Assembly: GCA_029210175.1 (NCBI GenBank)
Contig: JARGPL010000020.1
Location: 40,271-104,270 of the forward strand
DNA: 64,000 nt
Direction: 5' to 3'
From: Minwuia sp.
GTDB lineage: Bacteria > Pseudomonadota > Alphaproteobacteria > Minwuiales > Minwuiaceae
Positions 11,795 to 21,695 of this stretch are shown here, piece after piece. Under the pieces are notes generated by a model, which saw only the letters and a program-made list of their open reading frames with translations, searched no databases and was not told the origin of the DNA. Made by a program: the position numbers and the translations under genes. The number at the start of each line of letters is the position of its first letter. The first letter of the stretch is position 1.

Positions 11795-12103
11795 ATGGAA
11801 ATCGGTCTCGGACATTATCTGACCGTCGCAGCGATCCTGTTCACACTCGGGATCTTCGGCATCTTCATGAACCGCAAGAACGTCATCATCATCCTGATGT
11901 CGATCGAGCTGATGCTGCTGGCAGTGAATATCAATCTGGTCGCGTTCTCGACGCATCTGAACGATCTGGTGGGCCAGGTCTTCGCGATGTTCGTGCTGAC
12001 CGTCGCGGCGGGGGAGGCGGCCATCGGGCTCGCCATTCTGGTCGTGTACTTCCGCAATCGCGGCTCCATCGCCGTTGAAGACATCAACATGATGAAAGGC
12101 TGA
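11795..12103 (+). CDS. nuoK: NADH-quinone oxidoreductase subunit K
   Basis: A 102-residue, three-helix MrpC-like subunit. Two buried glutamates characteristic of NuoK are visible, in the second helix ([14 protein letters not shown]) and the third ([12 protein letters not shown]). They belong to the proton path across the membrane arm. ATG at 11795 is preceded by GAGGGGAAA. Family length is about 101 residues, so the start is well supported. Confidence 0.97.
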   Translation: MEIGLGHYLTVAAILFTLGIFGIFMNRKNVIIILMSIELMLLAVNINLVAFSTHLNDLVGQVFAMFVLTVAAGEAAIGLAILVVYFRNRGSIAVEDINMMKG

Positions 12104-12114
12104 TCGAGACCGCC

Positions 12115-14064
12115 ATGATGTATGTCCTGATCACCTTCGCGCCGCTGCTTGGCGCCATACTGGCCGGCTTCTTCGGGCGTTCGCTCGGCGACCGTGCCGC
12201 CATGCTGATCACCAGCCTGCTGATGACCGCTGCTGCGATCATGTCCTGGGCCGCGCTCTACACGGTCGGTTTCGGCCACAATCCGGCGCATGTGAACCTG
12301 TTGAGCTGGATCCATTCCGGCGACTTTCAGGTCAACTGGGCACTGCAGATCGACACGCTGACCGCCGTGATGCTGGTGGTGGTCAATACCGTTTCCTGTC
12401 TGGTCCACTGGTATTCCATTGGCTACATGAGCCACGACAAGTCCAAGGCGCGGTTCTTTGCCTACCTGTCGCTGTTCACCTTCGCGATGCTGATGCTGGT
12501 CACCAGCGACAACTTCGTGCAGCTGTATTTCGGCTGGGAAGGCGTGGGCCTGGCGTCCTATCTGCTGATCGGTTTCTGGCATGACCGGCCGTCTGCCAAT
12601 GCGGCAGCGATGAAGGCGTTCATTGTCAACCGCGTGGGTGACTTCGGTTTTGCCCTCGGTATCGCCGGTATCTTCCTGATCTATGACAGCGTGACGTTCG
12701 AAGCGGTCTTCGCACAGACGCCGGACATGGTGGACCATACGTTCAACTTCCTCGGCTACGAGGTGCATACGCTGACGACGATCTGCCTGCTGCTGTTCCT
12801 GGGCGCGATGGGCAAGTCGGCGCAGCTGCCGCTGCATACCTGGCTGCCGGACGCGATGGAGGGACCGACGCCGGTTTCCGCGCTGATCCATGCGGCAACC
12901 ATGGTGACGGCTGGTGTGTTCCTGGTAGCGCGCTGTTCGCCGATGTTCGAATATGCACCGGACGCGCTGGCGGTGGTTACCGTCGTTGGTGCCACGACCG
13001 CCTTCTTCGCGGCGACTGTCGGGCTGGTGCAGACCGACATCAAGCGGGTGATCGCCTATTCCACCTGCTCCCAGCTTGGGTACATGTTCTTTGCTGCGGG
13101 CCTGTCGGCCTATCCCGTGGCCATCTTCCACCTGTTCACGCATGCCTTCTTCAAGGCGCTGCTGTTCCTCGGCGCCGGTTCGGTGATCCATGCCGTTGCT
13201 GATGAGCAGGACATGCGCAAGATGGGCGGACTGGCACCGCACATCCGCAAGACCTTCTTCATGATGTGGATCGGCTCCCTTGCCCTTGCAGGCATCGGCA
13301 TTCCGGGAATCATCGGGTTTGCGGGCTTCTATTCCAAGGACCTGATCCTGGAGAGTTCCTTTGCTGCAGCCACCGGGCTGGGTGAATATGCCTTCATCAT
13401 GGGTATCAGTGCTGCGTTCATGACGGCGTTCTATTCCTGGCGCCTGCTGTTCCTGACCTTCAACGGCAAGCCCCGGGCACCGCGCGAGACCATGGCGCAC
13501 ATTCATGACTCGCCGCCGATCATGATGATCCCGCTCTACATCCTGGCCGTTGGTGCCGTCTTTGCCGGCATTGCCTTCTATGGCCCGATGACCGGGCATC
13601 ACTGGCATGAGTTCTGGGGTGACGCGATCCTGATCCTGGAAACCAACAAGGCCATGGAAATGGCGCATGACGTGCCGACCTGGGTGAAGTGGTTGCCGCT
13701 GGTCGTGTCGGTCGCCGGTATCGGCCTTGCCTGGCTGATGTACATCAAGAACACGGATCTCGGTCCGTCTTTTGCCCGGACGCATCAGGTGCTCTATCAG
13801 TTCCTGCTGAACAAGTGGTACTTCGACGAACTCTATGACTGGATCTTCATTCGTCCGGCCAAGGGGCTGGGGCGCATCTTCTGGCGCATCGGTGACGGCA
13901 AGCTGATCGATGGTCTGGGACCGGACGGGATTTCCGCCACGGTTCTGAAGGTCGCCCGGCGCGCAACCCTGCTGCAGAGCGGCTTTCTCTACCATTACGC
14001 CTTCGCCATGCTGATCGGCGTCGCTGTTCTGGTCACCTTCTACTTCTACGCGATTGGGGCCTGA
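12115..14064 (+). CDS. nuoL: NADH-quinone oxidoreductase subunit L
   Basis: A 649-residue antiporter-like proton-pumping subunit with about 16 helices including the long lateral-helix region near the C-terminus. Key parts are the [19 protein letters not shown] helix with its conserved Glu, the H-bonding segment [27 protein letters not shown] and a Lys in the central antiporter helix ([20 protein letters not shown]). It lies at the distal end of the membrane arm. The gap to nuoK is 11 bases. Confidence 0.97.
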   Translation: MMYVLITFAPLLGAILAGFFGRSLGDRAAMLITSLLMTAAAIMSWAALYTVGFGHNPAHVNLLSWIHSGDFQVNWALQIDTLTAVMLVVVNTVSCLVHWYSIGYMSHDKSKARFFAYLSLFTFAMLMLVTSDNFVQLYFGWEGVGLASYLLIGFWHDRPSANAAAMKAFIVNRVGDFGFALGIAGIFLIYDSVTFEAVFAQTPDMVDHTFNFLGYEVHTLTTICLLLFLGAMGKSAQLPLHTWLPDAMEGPTPVSALIHAATMVTAGVFLVARCSPMFEYAPDALAVVTVVGATTAFFAATVGLVQTDIKRVIAYSTCSQLGYMFFAAGLSAYPVAIFHLFTHAFFKALLFLGAGSVIHAVADEQDMRKMGGLAPHIRKTFFMMWIGSLALAGIGIPGIIGFAGFYSKDLILESSFAAATGLGEYAFIMGISAAFMTAFYSWRLLFLTFNGKPRAPRETMAHIHDSPPIMMIPLYILAVGAVFAGIAFYGPMTGHHWHEFWGDAILILETNKAMEMAHDVPTWVKWLPLVVSVAGIGLAWLMYIKNTDLGPSFARTHQVLYQFLLNKWYFDELYDWIFIRPAKGLGRIFWRIGDGKLIDGLGPDGISATVLKVARRATLLQSGFLYHYAFAMLIGVAVLVTFYFYAIGA

Positions 14065-14071
14065 GGATAAG

Positions 14072-15628
14072 ATGTTTGCTTTCCCGCTGCTGAGCATCGT
14101 TACCTTCGCGCCCCTGGTCGGGGCGCTCATCATCCTGCTGTTCGTGCGGGGGGATGATGCCGATGCGCAGAAGAACGTCCGCTGGGGCGCCCTGTTCGCG
14201 ACCATCGGCACGTTCCTGCTGTCGCTGGTGGTCTGGGCGCGCTTCGAATACGGCACGCATGAGCTCCAGATGGTGGAGAACGTGGAATGGATTGGTGAGG
14301 GCATCAATTACAGCATGGGCATCGATGGCATTTCCCTGCCGCTGGTGCTGCTGACCACGTTCCTGATGCCGCTGTGCATTCTGGCCAGCTGGGAATCCAT
14401 CAAGTTCCGCGTGAAGGAATACATGATCGCCTTCCTGCTGATGGAAACGCTGATGATCGGTGTTTTCTGCGCGCAGGACCTGCTGCTGTTCTACCTGTTC
14501 TTCGAGGCTGGCCTGATCCCGATGTTCCTGATCATCGGGATCTGGGGTGGTGACCGGCGCATCTACGCGTCCTTCAAGTTCTTCCTCTATACCCTGCTCG
14601 GTTCCGTGCTGATGCTGCTGGCGATCCTGTGGATCTACTTCGATGCGGGTACCACCAGCATTCCGGCACTGACGGCGAATGCCATCGACCCCGACAATGC
14701 GATCCCGGCAAGTATCCAGAGCTGGCTGTGGCTCGCCTTCTTCGCCTCCTTCGCGGTGAAGATGCCCATGTGGCCGGTTCACACCTGGCTGCCCGATGCG
14801 CATGTTCAGGCACCAACCGCCGGTTCCGTGATCCTGGCCGGGGTGCTGTTGAAGATGGGTGGCTATGGCTTCATCCGGTTCAGCCTGCCGATGTTCCCGA
14901 TTGCCTCGGCGGACTTCGCGCCCCTGATCTTCGGCCTGTCCGTGATTGCAGTGATCTACACTTCGCTTGTTGCCCTGGTTCAGGAAGACATGAAGAAGCT
15001 GATTGCCTATTCGTCGGTGGCGCACATGGGCTTCGTCACGATCGGCCTGTTCACCTTCAACGTGCAGGGGCTGGAAGGCGCAATGTTCGTCATGTTGGCG
15101 CATGGCCTGATTTCGGGGGCGCTGTTCCTGTGTGTGGGCGTCGTCTACGACCGGTTGCACACGCGGGAGATCGCGCGCTACGGCGGGCTGGTCAACAACA
15201 TGCCGCGGTTTGCCTTTGTCTTCCTGCTGATGACGATGGCTTCCGTCGGACTGCCTGGCACGGCGGGGTTCGTGGGTGAGTTCCTGGTCATTGTCGGCGC
15301 GTTCGAAGCCAATACGTGGGTTGCCCTGCTGATGACCACAGGCGTGATCCTGGGTGCAGCCTATGCGCTGCTGCTCTACCGCCGGGTTGTCTTCGGCAAG
15401 TTGGAGAAGGATGACCTGAAGTCGCTGCTGGACCTGAGCCCGCGGGAGATCCTGATATTCGCCCCGATCGCGGTGGCGGTGATCTGGCTCGGCGTTTACC
15501 CGTCGTCGTTCCTGGACATCATGGAACCGTCCATCGTCTACCTGGTCGATCATCACAACGCGGCGCTTGCGCTGGATCCTGCGGCGATGCCGTCGGGTGC
15601 AGGCACCGTCGACGCGGCGAAGCATTGA
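14072..15628 (+). CDS. nuoM: NADH-quinone oxidoreductase subunit M
   Basis: A 518-residue antiporter-like proton-pumping subunit of 14 helices. Conserved segments are [21 protein letters not shown] with the pumping Glu, [22 protein letters not shown] and the lysine-bearing [20 protein letters not shown] at 14072 lies 7 bases after the nuoL stop behind TGAGGATAAG. It is the middle pump, between NuoL and NuoN. Confidence 0.97.
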   Translation: MFAFPLLSIVTFAPLVGALIILLFVRGDDADAQKNVRWGALFATIGTFLLSLVVWARFEYGTHELQMVENVEWIGEGINYSMGIDGISLPLVLLTTFLMPLCILASWESIKFRVKEYMIAFLLMETLMIGVFCAQDLLLFYLFFEAGLIPMFLIIGIWGGDRRIYASFKFFLYTLLGSVLMLLAILWIYFDAGTTSIPALTANAIDPDNAIPASIQSWLWLAFFASFAVKMPMWPVHTWLPDAHVQAPTAGSVILAGVLLKMGGYGFIRFSLPMFPIASADFAPLIFGLSVIAVIYTSLVALVQEDMKKLIAYSSVAHMGFVTIGLFTFNVQGLEGAMFVMLAHGLISGALFLCVGVVYDRLHTREIARYGGLVNNMPRFAFVFLLMTMASVGLPGTAGFVGEFLVIVGAFEANTWVALLMTTGVILGAAYALLLYRRVVFGKLEKDDLKSLLDLSPREILIFAPIAVAVIWLGVYPSSFLDIMEPSIVYLVDHHNAALALDPAAMPSGAGTVDAAKH

Positions 15629-15640
15629 GGCACGATCACC

Positions 15641-17074
15641 ATGCATGATTTCGCCATAGCATTTCCCGAGATATTCCTGGCAGCCGCCTCCATGGCGCTG
15701 CTGATGGTCGGTGTGTTTCAGAAACCCGGGTCCAGTTCCAACCTCGTGTCCTGGCTCGGCGTGCTGGCGCTTGGCGTCACGCTGATCCTGGTGTTGAGCG
15801 GCGAAGGGCGCACGGTCAGCTTTGCGGGCCTGTTCGTCGTCGACTCGTTCGCCCGGTTCGCCAAGGTGCTGATCCTGCTCGGCTCCGCCGCTGCGCTGGT
15901 CCTGTCGCAGGGCTTTATCCGTCGTGAAGGAATGGACCGGTTCGAATACCCGGTCCTGATCCTGATCGCGACGCTGGGCATGTTGATGATGGTGTCGGCC
16001 AACGATCTCATGTCCCTCTACATGGGTATCGAACTGCAGAGCCTGCCGCTCTACGTGCTGGCCGCGTTCAAGCGAGACTCGACCCGCACAACAGAGGCCG
16101 GGCTGAAGTACTTTGTCCTCGGCGCGCTGTCGTCGGGCATGCTGCTGTACGGCTGTTCCATGATCTACGGCTTTACCGGTGCCACGACGTTCAGCGACAT
16201 CGCCAATGCCCTGCAGGGGCAGGAACGGGCGAGCATCGGCCTGATCATCGGGATCGTCTTCCTGTCGGCCGGGCTGGCGTTCAAGGTCTCCGCCGTGCCG
16301 TTCCACATGTGGACGCCGGACGTATATGAAGGCGCACCGTCACCTGTGACGGCGTTCTTCGCGACGGCACCGAAGGTTGCTGCCCTGGCCCTGTTCCTGC
16401 GCGCGATGCTGGAACCGTTCGGTGGTATGGAGGCCGACTGGCGTCAGATCATCTGGCTGATCTCGGTCCTGTCGATGCTGCTGGGTGCCTTCGCCGCAAT
16501 CGGACAGAACAACATCAAGCGCCTGATGGCCTATTCGTCGATTGGTCACGTCGGTTATGCACTTGTGGGTCTGACCGCCGCGAATGCCGAGGGCGTACGC
16601 GGTGTTCTGGTCTATCTGACAATCTATCTGGTGATGAACGTCGGCACCTTCGCCTGCATCCTGGCGATGCGCCGTGGCGACCGGATGGTGGAAAGCATCG
16701 ATGATCTGCGCGGGCTGGCCAAGACCCACAAGGGCATGGCGATGGCGCTGGCGATCTTCATGTTCTCGCTTGCCGGTGTGCCACCGCTGGCCGGGTTCTT
16801 CGGCAAGTTCTACGTCTTCATGGCGGCGATCAACGCAGGTCTCTATTACCTGGCGGTCATCGGCGTGCTGGCCAGTGTCGTGGGCGCGTTCTACTACCTG
16901 CGGATCATCAAGATCATGTACTTCGATGAACCGACGGAGCCGCTTTCCCGACCCATCGGCAAGGAACTGGGCGTCCTGATGGCGGTCTCGGCCCTGCTGG
17001 TCGTCGCATTCTTCATTGTCCCCGGCGTGCTGGTCGATGGTGCGGCGGTGGCTGCGGACAGTCTCTTCCCCTGA
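15641..17074 (+). CDS. nuoN: NADH-quinone oxidoreductase subunit N
   Basis: A 477-residue antiporter-like proton-pumping subunit of 14 helices, the last of the 14 nuo genes. Diagnostic segments are [20 protein letters not shown] (conserved Glu), [29 protein letters not shown] and the lysine-bearing [21 protein letters not shown]. The ATG lies 12 bases after nuoM. The stop is followed after 17 bases by a GNAT gene on the same strand. Confidence 0.97.
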   Translation: MHDFAIAFPEIFLAAASMALLMVGVFQKPGSSSNLVSWLGVLALGVTLILVLSGEGRTVSFAGLFVVDSFARFAKVLILLGSAAALVLSQGFIRREGMDRFEYPVLILIATLGMLMMVSANDLMSLYMGIELQSLPLYVLAAFKRDSTRTTEAGLKYFVLGALSSGMLLYGCSMIYGFTGATTFSDIANALQGQERASIGLIIGIVFLSAGLAFKVSAVPFHMWTPDVYEGAPSPVTAFFATAPKVAALALFLRAMLEPFGGMEADWRQIIWLISVLSMLLGAFAAIGQNNIKRLMAYSSIGHVGYALVGLTAANAEGVRGVLVYLTIYLVMNVGTFACILAMRRGDRMVESIDDLRGLAKTHKGMAMALAIFMFSLAGVPPLAGFFGKFYVFMAAINAGLYYLAVIGVLASVVGAFYYLRIIKIMYFDEPTEPLSRPIGKELGVLMAVSALLVVAFFIVPGVLVDGAAVAADSLFP

Positions 17075-17091
17075 TCGGGGCACCGGCGCTG

Positions 17092-17556
17092 ATGCAGATT
17101 TCCATTCAGGAAGATGATCCGACCCGGTCGGAATGTCTGGCGCTGTTGCAGGTGCATCATGCGCACATGCTGTCCCATACCGACCCGGACAAGATCTATG
17201 CCCTTGATGCCAGCGGACTGGCTGCGCCCGGCATGACGTTCTGGACCATGTGGCAGGGAACCGAGCTGGTTGGGTTCGGCGCACTGAAGCAGCTTGCCGC
17301 GGACCACGGTGAGATCAAGTCGATGCATACGGTTGCCGCCTTGCGCGGTCGGGGATTGGCCGGGCGCATGCTTGACCATGTCGTCGGCGTGGCACGGTCT
17401 CGCGGTTATCGACGGGTCAGTCTGGAAACAGGATCGGCGGAAGGTTTCGCCGCGGCGCGCGCGCTTTATGTCCGTCACGGTTTTACCTTCTGCGGGCCGT
17501 TTTCCACGTACCCCGATGACCCGGAGAGTGCCTTCATGACCCTGTCGCTCACCTGA
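17092..17556 (+). CDS. GNAT family N-acetyltransferase
   Basis: A 154-residue protein with the GNAT fold. The acetyl-CoA-binding loop reads ALRGRGLAGRML (R/Q-x2-G-x-G/A pattern) and is followed by the typical ARALYVRHGFTFCGPF segment and the EIKSMHTV strand. The substrate cannot be told from sequence. It lies between nuoN and birA, 17 bases after nuoN, and its stop overlaps the birA ATG (TGATG). It is therefore read with the operon, although genes at this position in related genomes usually pass straight from nuoN to birA. Confidence 0.85.
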   Translation: MQISIQEDDPTRSECLALLQVHHAHMLSHTDPDKIYALDASGLAAPGMTFWTMWQGTELVGFGALKQLAADHGEIKSMHTVAALRGRGLAGRMLDHVVGVARSRGYRRVSLETGSAEGFAAARALYVRHGFTFCGPFSTYPDDPESAFMTLSLT

Positions 17557-18299
17557 TGGATACAGGTCGGTTTCGTCATCTGGCGCTCGGGGATGTGGGG
17601 TCGACGAATGACGAGGTCCGCGCCCGGATTGACCAGCTGGACGGTGGCCCCTTGGTCATCACTGCCGAACGCCAGATGAAGGGGCGCGGCAGACGAGGCC
17701 GGGAATGGGTCAGCCCTGCGGGTAATCTCTATGCGTCCTTCGCGTTCTGCCCGAATGTGCCGCTGGTGCGGTTCGCCGAGCTTTCCTTTGCCGTCGCCGT
17801 CGCCGTTGCAGAGATGGCCGAAGCGTTGGTGGGGACCCGCGCGACCATCCGCTGCAAGTGGCCCAACGATGTTCTGGCTGATGGTGCAAAGCTGTCCGGG
17901 ATCCTGCTGGAGACTGCGCGAACCGGTGCCGGTCGGGATGCGGTCATCATGGGTATCGGCATCAACGTCGCCTCTGCGCCGGTCGATACGCCCTATGCCG
18001 CGGCAGCGCTGGGCAGCATTGACCCGGATGTTGCAGTGGATCGGGTTCTGGCCATGCTCAGCCTGCGCTTGACGGCGTGGACGCAAACATGGGAGACGCA
18101 GGGCTTCGCGCACGTGCGGGCCGCCTGGCTGGCGATCGCGGACGGATTGGGTGCGCCGATTGTCGCGCGTCTGGCGGACGGCGAACTGCATGGCCGGTTC
18201 GACGGGCTGGATGACGATGGCGCGCTGTTGCTGCGACAGGTTGATGACACGATCAGACGGGTCACGGCGGGGGATGTATTCCGCCCGGCGAGCCGCTGA
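17556..18299 (+). CDS. birA: Biotin--[acetyl-CoA-carboxylase] ligase
   Basis: A 247-residue group I biotin protein ligase without the N-terminal DNA-binding domain of E. coli BirA. It should therefore biotinylate carboxylases without acting as a repressor. The biotinyl-AMP loop region reads ERQMKGRGRRGREWVS near residues 37-52, the substrate-binding segment CKWPNDVLADGAKLSGILLET near 105-125, and a small SH3-like C-terminal domain follows. It starts within the stop of the upstream GNAT gene and is followed after 20 bases by coaX, the usual alphaproteobacterial order. Confidence 0.94.
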   Translation: MDTGRFRHLALGDVGSTNDEVRARIDQLDGGPLVITAERQMKGRGRRGREWVSPAGNLYASFAFCPNVPLVRFAELSFAVAVAVAEMAEALVGTRATIRCKWPNDVLADGAKLSGILLETARTGAGRDAVIMGIGINVASAPVDTPYAAAALGSIDPDVAVDRVLAMLSLRLTAWTQTWETQGFAHVRAAWLAIADGLGAPIVARLADGELHGRFDGLDDDGALLLRQVDDTIRRVTAGDVFRPASR

Positions 18300-18319
18300 G
18301 AAGGGTTGAGGAGAAGCGG

Positions 18320-19099
18320 ATGCTGTTGGCGATCGATGCGGGCAACACGAACACGACCTTCGCGGTCTTTGATGGTGACGAGATCGTGGGCGAGTGGCGG
18401 ACAAGCACCAACTCGGCACGGACCGCGGATGAATACGGGGTCTGGCTCGATACGCTGATGGGCCTTGCCAAAGTGAACATCAAGATGATCGACAGCTCCA
18501 TCATTGCCACGGTCGTGCCGCAGGCCCTTTTCAATCTGCGCACGCTCTGCCGACGCTACTTTCACTGCGAGCCGCTGGTCATTGGAGATCCGGATGTCGA
18601 TGTCGGGATCAAGGTGCTGATCGAGAAGTCCCGTGAAGTGGGCGCAGACCGTATCGTCAATGCCGTCGGTGCCAAGATGAAGTATGGCGGCCCGGCGATC
18701 ATCGTCGATTTCGGCACGGCAACGACGTTCGATATCATCGATGGCGACGGCAACTATCAGGGCGGCGTCATCGCACCCGGTATCAACCTCAGTCTCGAGG
18801 CCCTGCACATGGCTGCGGCCAAGCTGCCCCGCATCGCGGTGGAGCGTCCGGACCGGGTCATTGGCAATGACACACAGTCCGCCATGCTGTCTGGCGTATA
18901 CTGGGGTTATGTTGGCTTGATCGAAGGACTGATCAGCCGCATTCGGGAAGAATATGGCGCGCGGATACAGGTGATCGCGACCGGTGGGCTGGCCCCTATG
19001 TTTGCCGACGGGACGGATGTGATTGAAGAGATTGACCGTGATCTCACCATGCACGGATTGCTGGAAATCAGCCGCCGTAACCCAAGGACATTGCAGTGA
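18320..19099 (+). CDS. coaX: Type III pantothenate kinase
   Basis: A 259-residue cytosolic enzyme that phosphorylates pantothenate, the first step of CoA synthesis. The ASKHA-fold phosphate motif LLAIDAGNTNTTFAVFDG opens the protein, GADRIVNAVGA follows near residue 109, and the second phosphate motif DFGTATTFDII is near residue 131. The family needs a monovalent cation. The start is preceded by GAGGAGAAG. It overlaps rnj by 4 bases (GTGA). Confidence 0.96.
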   Translation: MLLAIDAGNTNTTFAVFDGDEIVGEWRTSTNSARTADEYGVWLDTLMGLAKVNIKMIDSSIIATVVPQALFNLRTLCRRYFHCEPLVIGDPDVDVGIKVLIEKSREVGADRIVNAVGAKMKYGGPAIIVDFGTATTFDIIDGDGNYQGGVIAPGINLSLEALHMAAAKLPRIAVERPDRVIGNDTQSAMLSGVYWGYVGLIEGLISRIREEYGARIQVIATGGLAPMFADGTDVIEEIDRDLTMHGLLEISRRNPRTLQ

Positions 19100-20874
19100 G
19101 CAAGGCGAAAACGGGCCGAAAATCCAACTCCCGACAGGACAAGCCCAAGTCCGGTCATTCGGGCAAGGCGCATCCCCACCGCGATGGACTGATCATGGTC
19201 CCGCTGGGCGGCTGCGGTGAGATCGGCATGAACCTCACCATGTATGGTGTTGAGGGCAAGTGGCTGATGGTCGACTGCGGCATGACCTTCGCCGACGAGA
19301 ATCTGCCCGGCGTCGACATCGTTGTGCCGGACCCGACCTATGCAGAGGCAGAGGCCGAAGACATCGAAGGCCTGGTGATCACGCATGGTCATGAGGACCA
19401 TCTGGGTGCGGTGCACCACCTCTGGCGACGGTTCCGCTGCCCTGTCTATGCAACGCCCTTCGCGGCGGAATTGCTGATGGGCAAGTTCAAGGAGGCCGGG
19501 ATCGAGGATGATGTCGACCTGCGCATCGTGCGCGACGAGGGGCCGCTGCAGATCGGCCCGTTCCGCGTCACGCTGATCGGCCTGACCCATTCGACGCTGG
19601 AGATGATGGCGCTGGCCATCGAGACCCCGCACGGCACGTTGCTGCATACAGGTGACTGGAAGTTCGATGCCACGCCGATGCTCGGCCCATCGTCCGATGA
19701 GGACGCGCTGCGGGCCTGGGCGGACAAGGGTGTTAGGGCACTGATCTGTGATTCCACGAATGTCTTCAGCCCCGGTGTTTCAGGGTCTGAAGGGGACGTG
19801 CGGGACGAGCTGACCGAGATCGTGAAAGGGCGCAAGGACGGGCGGGTGATCGTCACGACCTTCGCATCCAATGTTGCCCGCCTGGAAAGTGTGGCCCATG
19901 CAGCGAAGGAATCCGGTCGACACTTTGCCCTGGTCGGGCGGTCGCTCTGGAAGTTCTACGAGGCGGCGCGAAAGGTCGGCTATCTGGCCGACATGGCTGA
20001 GCCGCTGAACGACAAGGAAGCCGCTGCAATGCCCCGCGACAAGGTGCTGTTGCTCTGCACCGGCTGTCAGGGTGAACCGCGCGGTGCCATGGCGCGTATC
20101 GCCAATGATGATCACCCGCAGATCAGTCTGGCGAAGGGCGATCTGGTGGTCTTCTCGTCGAAGATCATTCCGGGCAATGACCGCACCCTCTACCAGTTGC
20201 ACAATCGGCTGGCGCTGAACGAGATCGATGTGGTGACGGAAAAGCATCGTGGTGTGCATGTGTCTGGCCACCCGAGCCGGGACGAACTGCGGCGGATGTA
20301 CGACATCGTGAAGCCGGAAATGGTGATCCCGGTGCATGGGGAGGCGCGGCATCTGATCGAACAGGCAGACTTTTCGGTCAGGGAATGTGGCGTGGCGGAA
20401 TCCTATGTCGTGCTGAATGGCGACATGCTGCAACTGGGGCCGGGCACGCCGAAGAAGGTTGGTGAAGTGCCGGTTGGTCGTCTGGCTGTGGATGCTTCAG
20501 GGCTGGTTCTGACCGCTGCCGCGATGCTTCAGGATCGCCGCCGGCTCAGCCACAATGGTGCGGCGATGATCGTGCTTGTGGTGGATGAGGACAGTGAACT
20601 GATCGAGGATCCGCGCATCAGTCTCATCGGCATTGCCGAGGGCGCGGAAGAGAAGGAACTGCTCGCCGGTGCCGACCGCGCGATCGAGCGCGAACTTGGG
20701 AAGATCAACGGGCGCCGCCCGGCAGATGATGATGCAATTGCGCAGGCCGCAGTGCGTGCGTTGAGGAAGGTCGTCCGGCAGGCCAATGGCCGGCGACCGA
20801 TAACAGAGTGCGAGGTCGTGCGCCTGGAAGAGGGTGAGCGCGTCGCAGCAGACAAGTGGAAGGAGGCCGTCTGA
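19096..20874 (+). CDS. rnj: Ribonuclease J
   Basis: A 592-residue beta-CASP metallo-beta-lactamase ribonuclease with 5'-3' exo- and endonuclease activity in mRNA and rRNA processing. The zinc motif HGHEDHLGA is near residue 96, followed by HTGDWKFD, the beta-CASP segment with SGHPSRDELRRMYDIVKPEMVIPVHGEARHL, and a C-terminal domain. A basic N-terminal extension of about 25 residues precedes the core. GTG at 19096 overlaps the coaX stop. It is followed by mce with a TGATG junction. Confidence 0.95.
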   Translation: MSKAKTGRKSNSRQDKPKSGHSGKAHPHRDGLIMVPLGGCGEIGMNLTMYGVEGKWLMVDCGMTFADENLPGVDIVVPDPTYAEAEAEDIEGLVITHGHEDHLGAVHHLWRRFRCPVYATPFAAELLMGKFKEAGIEDDVDLRIVRDEGPLQIGPFRVTLIGLTHSTLEMMALAIETPHGTLLHTGDWKFDATPMLGPSSDEDALRAWADKGVRALICDSTNVFSPGVSGSEGDVRDELTEIVKGRKDGRVIVTTFASNVARLESVAHAAKESGRHFALVGRSLWKFYEAARKVGYLADMAEPLNDKEAAAMPRDKVLLLCTGCQGEPRGAMARIANDDHPQISLAKGDLVVFSSKIIPGNDRTLYQLHNRLALNEIDVVTEKHRGVHVSGHPSRDELRRMYDIVKPEMVIPVHGEARHLIEQADFSVRECGVAESYVVLNGDMLQLGPGTPKKVGEVPVGRLAVDASGLVLTAAAMLQDRRRLSHNGAAMIVLVVDEDSELIEDPRISLIGIAEGAEEKELLAGADRAIERELGKINGRRPADDDAIAQAAVRALRKVVRQANGRRPITECEVVRLEEGERVAADKWKEAV

Positions 20875-21284
20875 TGATTGGACGTCTGAATCACGTAGCC
20901 ATTGCCGTACCCGATCTGGAAGCGGCGACCGCAACCTATCGCGATACCCTGGGCGCAAAGGTGTCCGAACAACAGCCGGAGCCGGACCACGGCGTGACAG
21001 TGGTGTTCGTCGAACTCGGCAATACCAAGATCGAGCTGCTGCATCCGCTGGGAGAGGGTTCCCCCATCGCGAACTTCCTGAAGTCCAATCCGGCGGGTGG
21101 CATGCACCATGTCTGTTACGATGTGGAAGACATCATTGCCGCGCGTGACAAGCTGAAGGCGGAAGGTGCCCGCGTGCTGGGTGACGGGGAGCCGAAGATC
21201 GGTGCCCATGGCAACCCTGTGCTGTTCCTGCATCCGAAGGATTTCTGCGGCACGCTGGTGGAGCTGGAACAGCCTGAAGCGTGA
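20874..21284 (+). CDS. mce: Methylmalonyl-CoA epimerase
   Basis: A 136-residue vicinal-oxygen-chelate-fold enzyme that interconverts (R)- and (S)-methylmalonyl-CoA in propionyl-CoA catabolism. The metal ligands fit the family: LNHVAIAV near the start (His), the KIELLHPLGEGSPI segment, GGMHHVCYDV (His) and GTLVELEQ at the end (Glu). ATG at 20874 overlaps the rnj stop. An in-frame start 18 bases earlier lies inside rnj and is less likely. Confidence 0.94.
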   Translation: MIGRLNHVAIAVPDLEAATATYRDTLGAKVSEQQPEPDHGVTVVFVELGNTKIELLHPLGEGSPIANFLKSNPAGGMHHVCYDVEDIIAARDKLKAEGARVLGDGEPKIGAHGNPVLFLHPKDFCGTLVELEQPEA

Positions 21285-21331
21285 CATCCAGAGTGGGCTG
21301 CTGATGTAATCAGGCAGTCCTTCAGTCCAAG

Positions 21332-21359
21332 GCGTGCTCCTTCAGTTCGTGGAGCACGC
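21332..21359 (+). other. Stem-loop between mce and the DUF1467 gene
   Basis: GCGTGCTCC and GGAGCACGC form a perfect 9-bp stem with a 10-base loop in the 118-base gap after mce. There is no T tract after it. It may mark an mRNA 3' end or a processing site at the end of the nuo-mce transcription unit. Confidence 0.5.
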
Positions 21360-21402
21360 AGGCGATCAGTAGCATCAAGCAGCCGGGAATCGGGAACAGG
21401 CC

Positions 21403-21666
21403 ATGTCCATCGCGGGCGGTATCGTCATCTACATCATTGTCTGGTGGGTCGTGTTGTTCACGGTGCTGCCGATTGGTGTGCGCAACCCATACGAAACGGG
21501 TGAGGACATGGTGCCGGGTCAGGCCGATGGTGCGCCATCCCGCCCGCGCCTGCTGTTCAAGTTCCTGCTGACCACGGCCATCACCACCGGCTTGTTCGTG
21601 GCGCTGTGGGCCAGCGATCATTTCAACATCATCAACTGGCGAGAGCTTTTCGATCCGAAGAGCTGA
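21403..21666 (+). CDS. DUF1467 family small membrane protein
   Basis: An 87-residue protein with two predicted transmembrane helices (about residues 4-24 and 52-70) joined by the conserved NPYETGEDMVPGQADGAP segment typical of DUF1467. Its function is unknown. It sits after mce, its usual place in alphaproteobacteria. The proS gene that often follows is absent here, and the next gene lies on the other strand. Confidence 0.88.
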   Translation: MSIAGGIVIYIIVWWVVLFTVLPIGVRNPYETGEDMVPGQADGAPSRPRLLFKFLLTTAITTGLFVALWASDHFNIINWRELFDPKS

Positions 21667-21695
21667 GGCGGGCAGTGTCCCTCCCGGGACTTGTC

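Noticed and set aside
11815..14307. An 830-codon open frame antisense to nuoK, nuoL and the start of nuoM
   Set aside because: It is rich in Gln, His, Arg and Asp and has no recognisable domain. Its openness follows from codon bias of the nuo genes on the other strand.
14033..16306. A 757-codon open frame antisense to nuoM and nuoN
   Set aside because: It has the same low-complexity composition and no start context. It is a shadow of two clear complex I genes.
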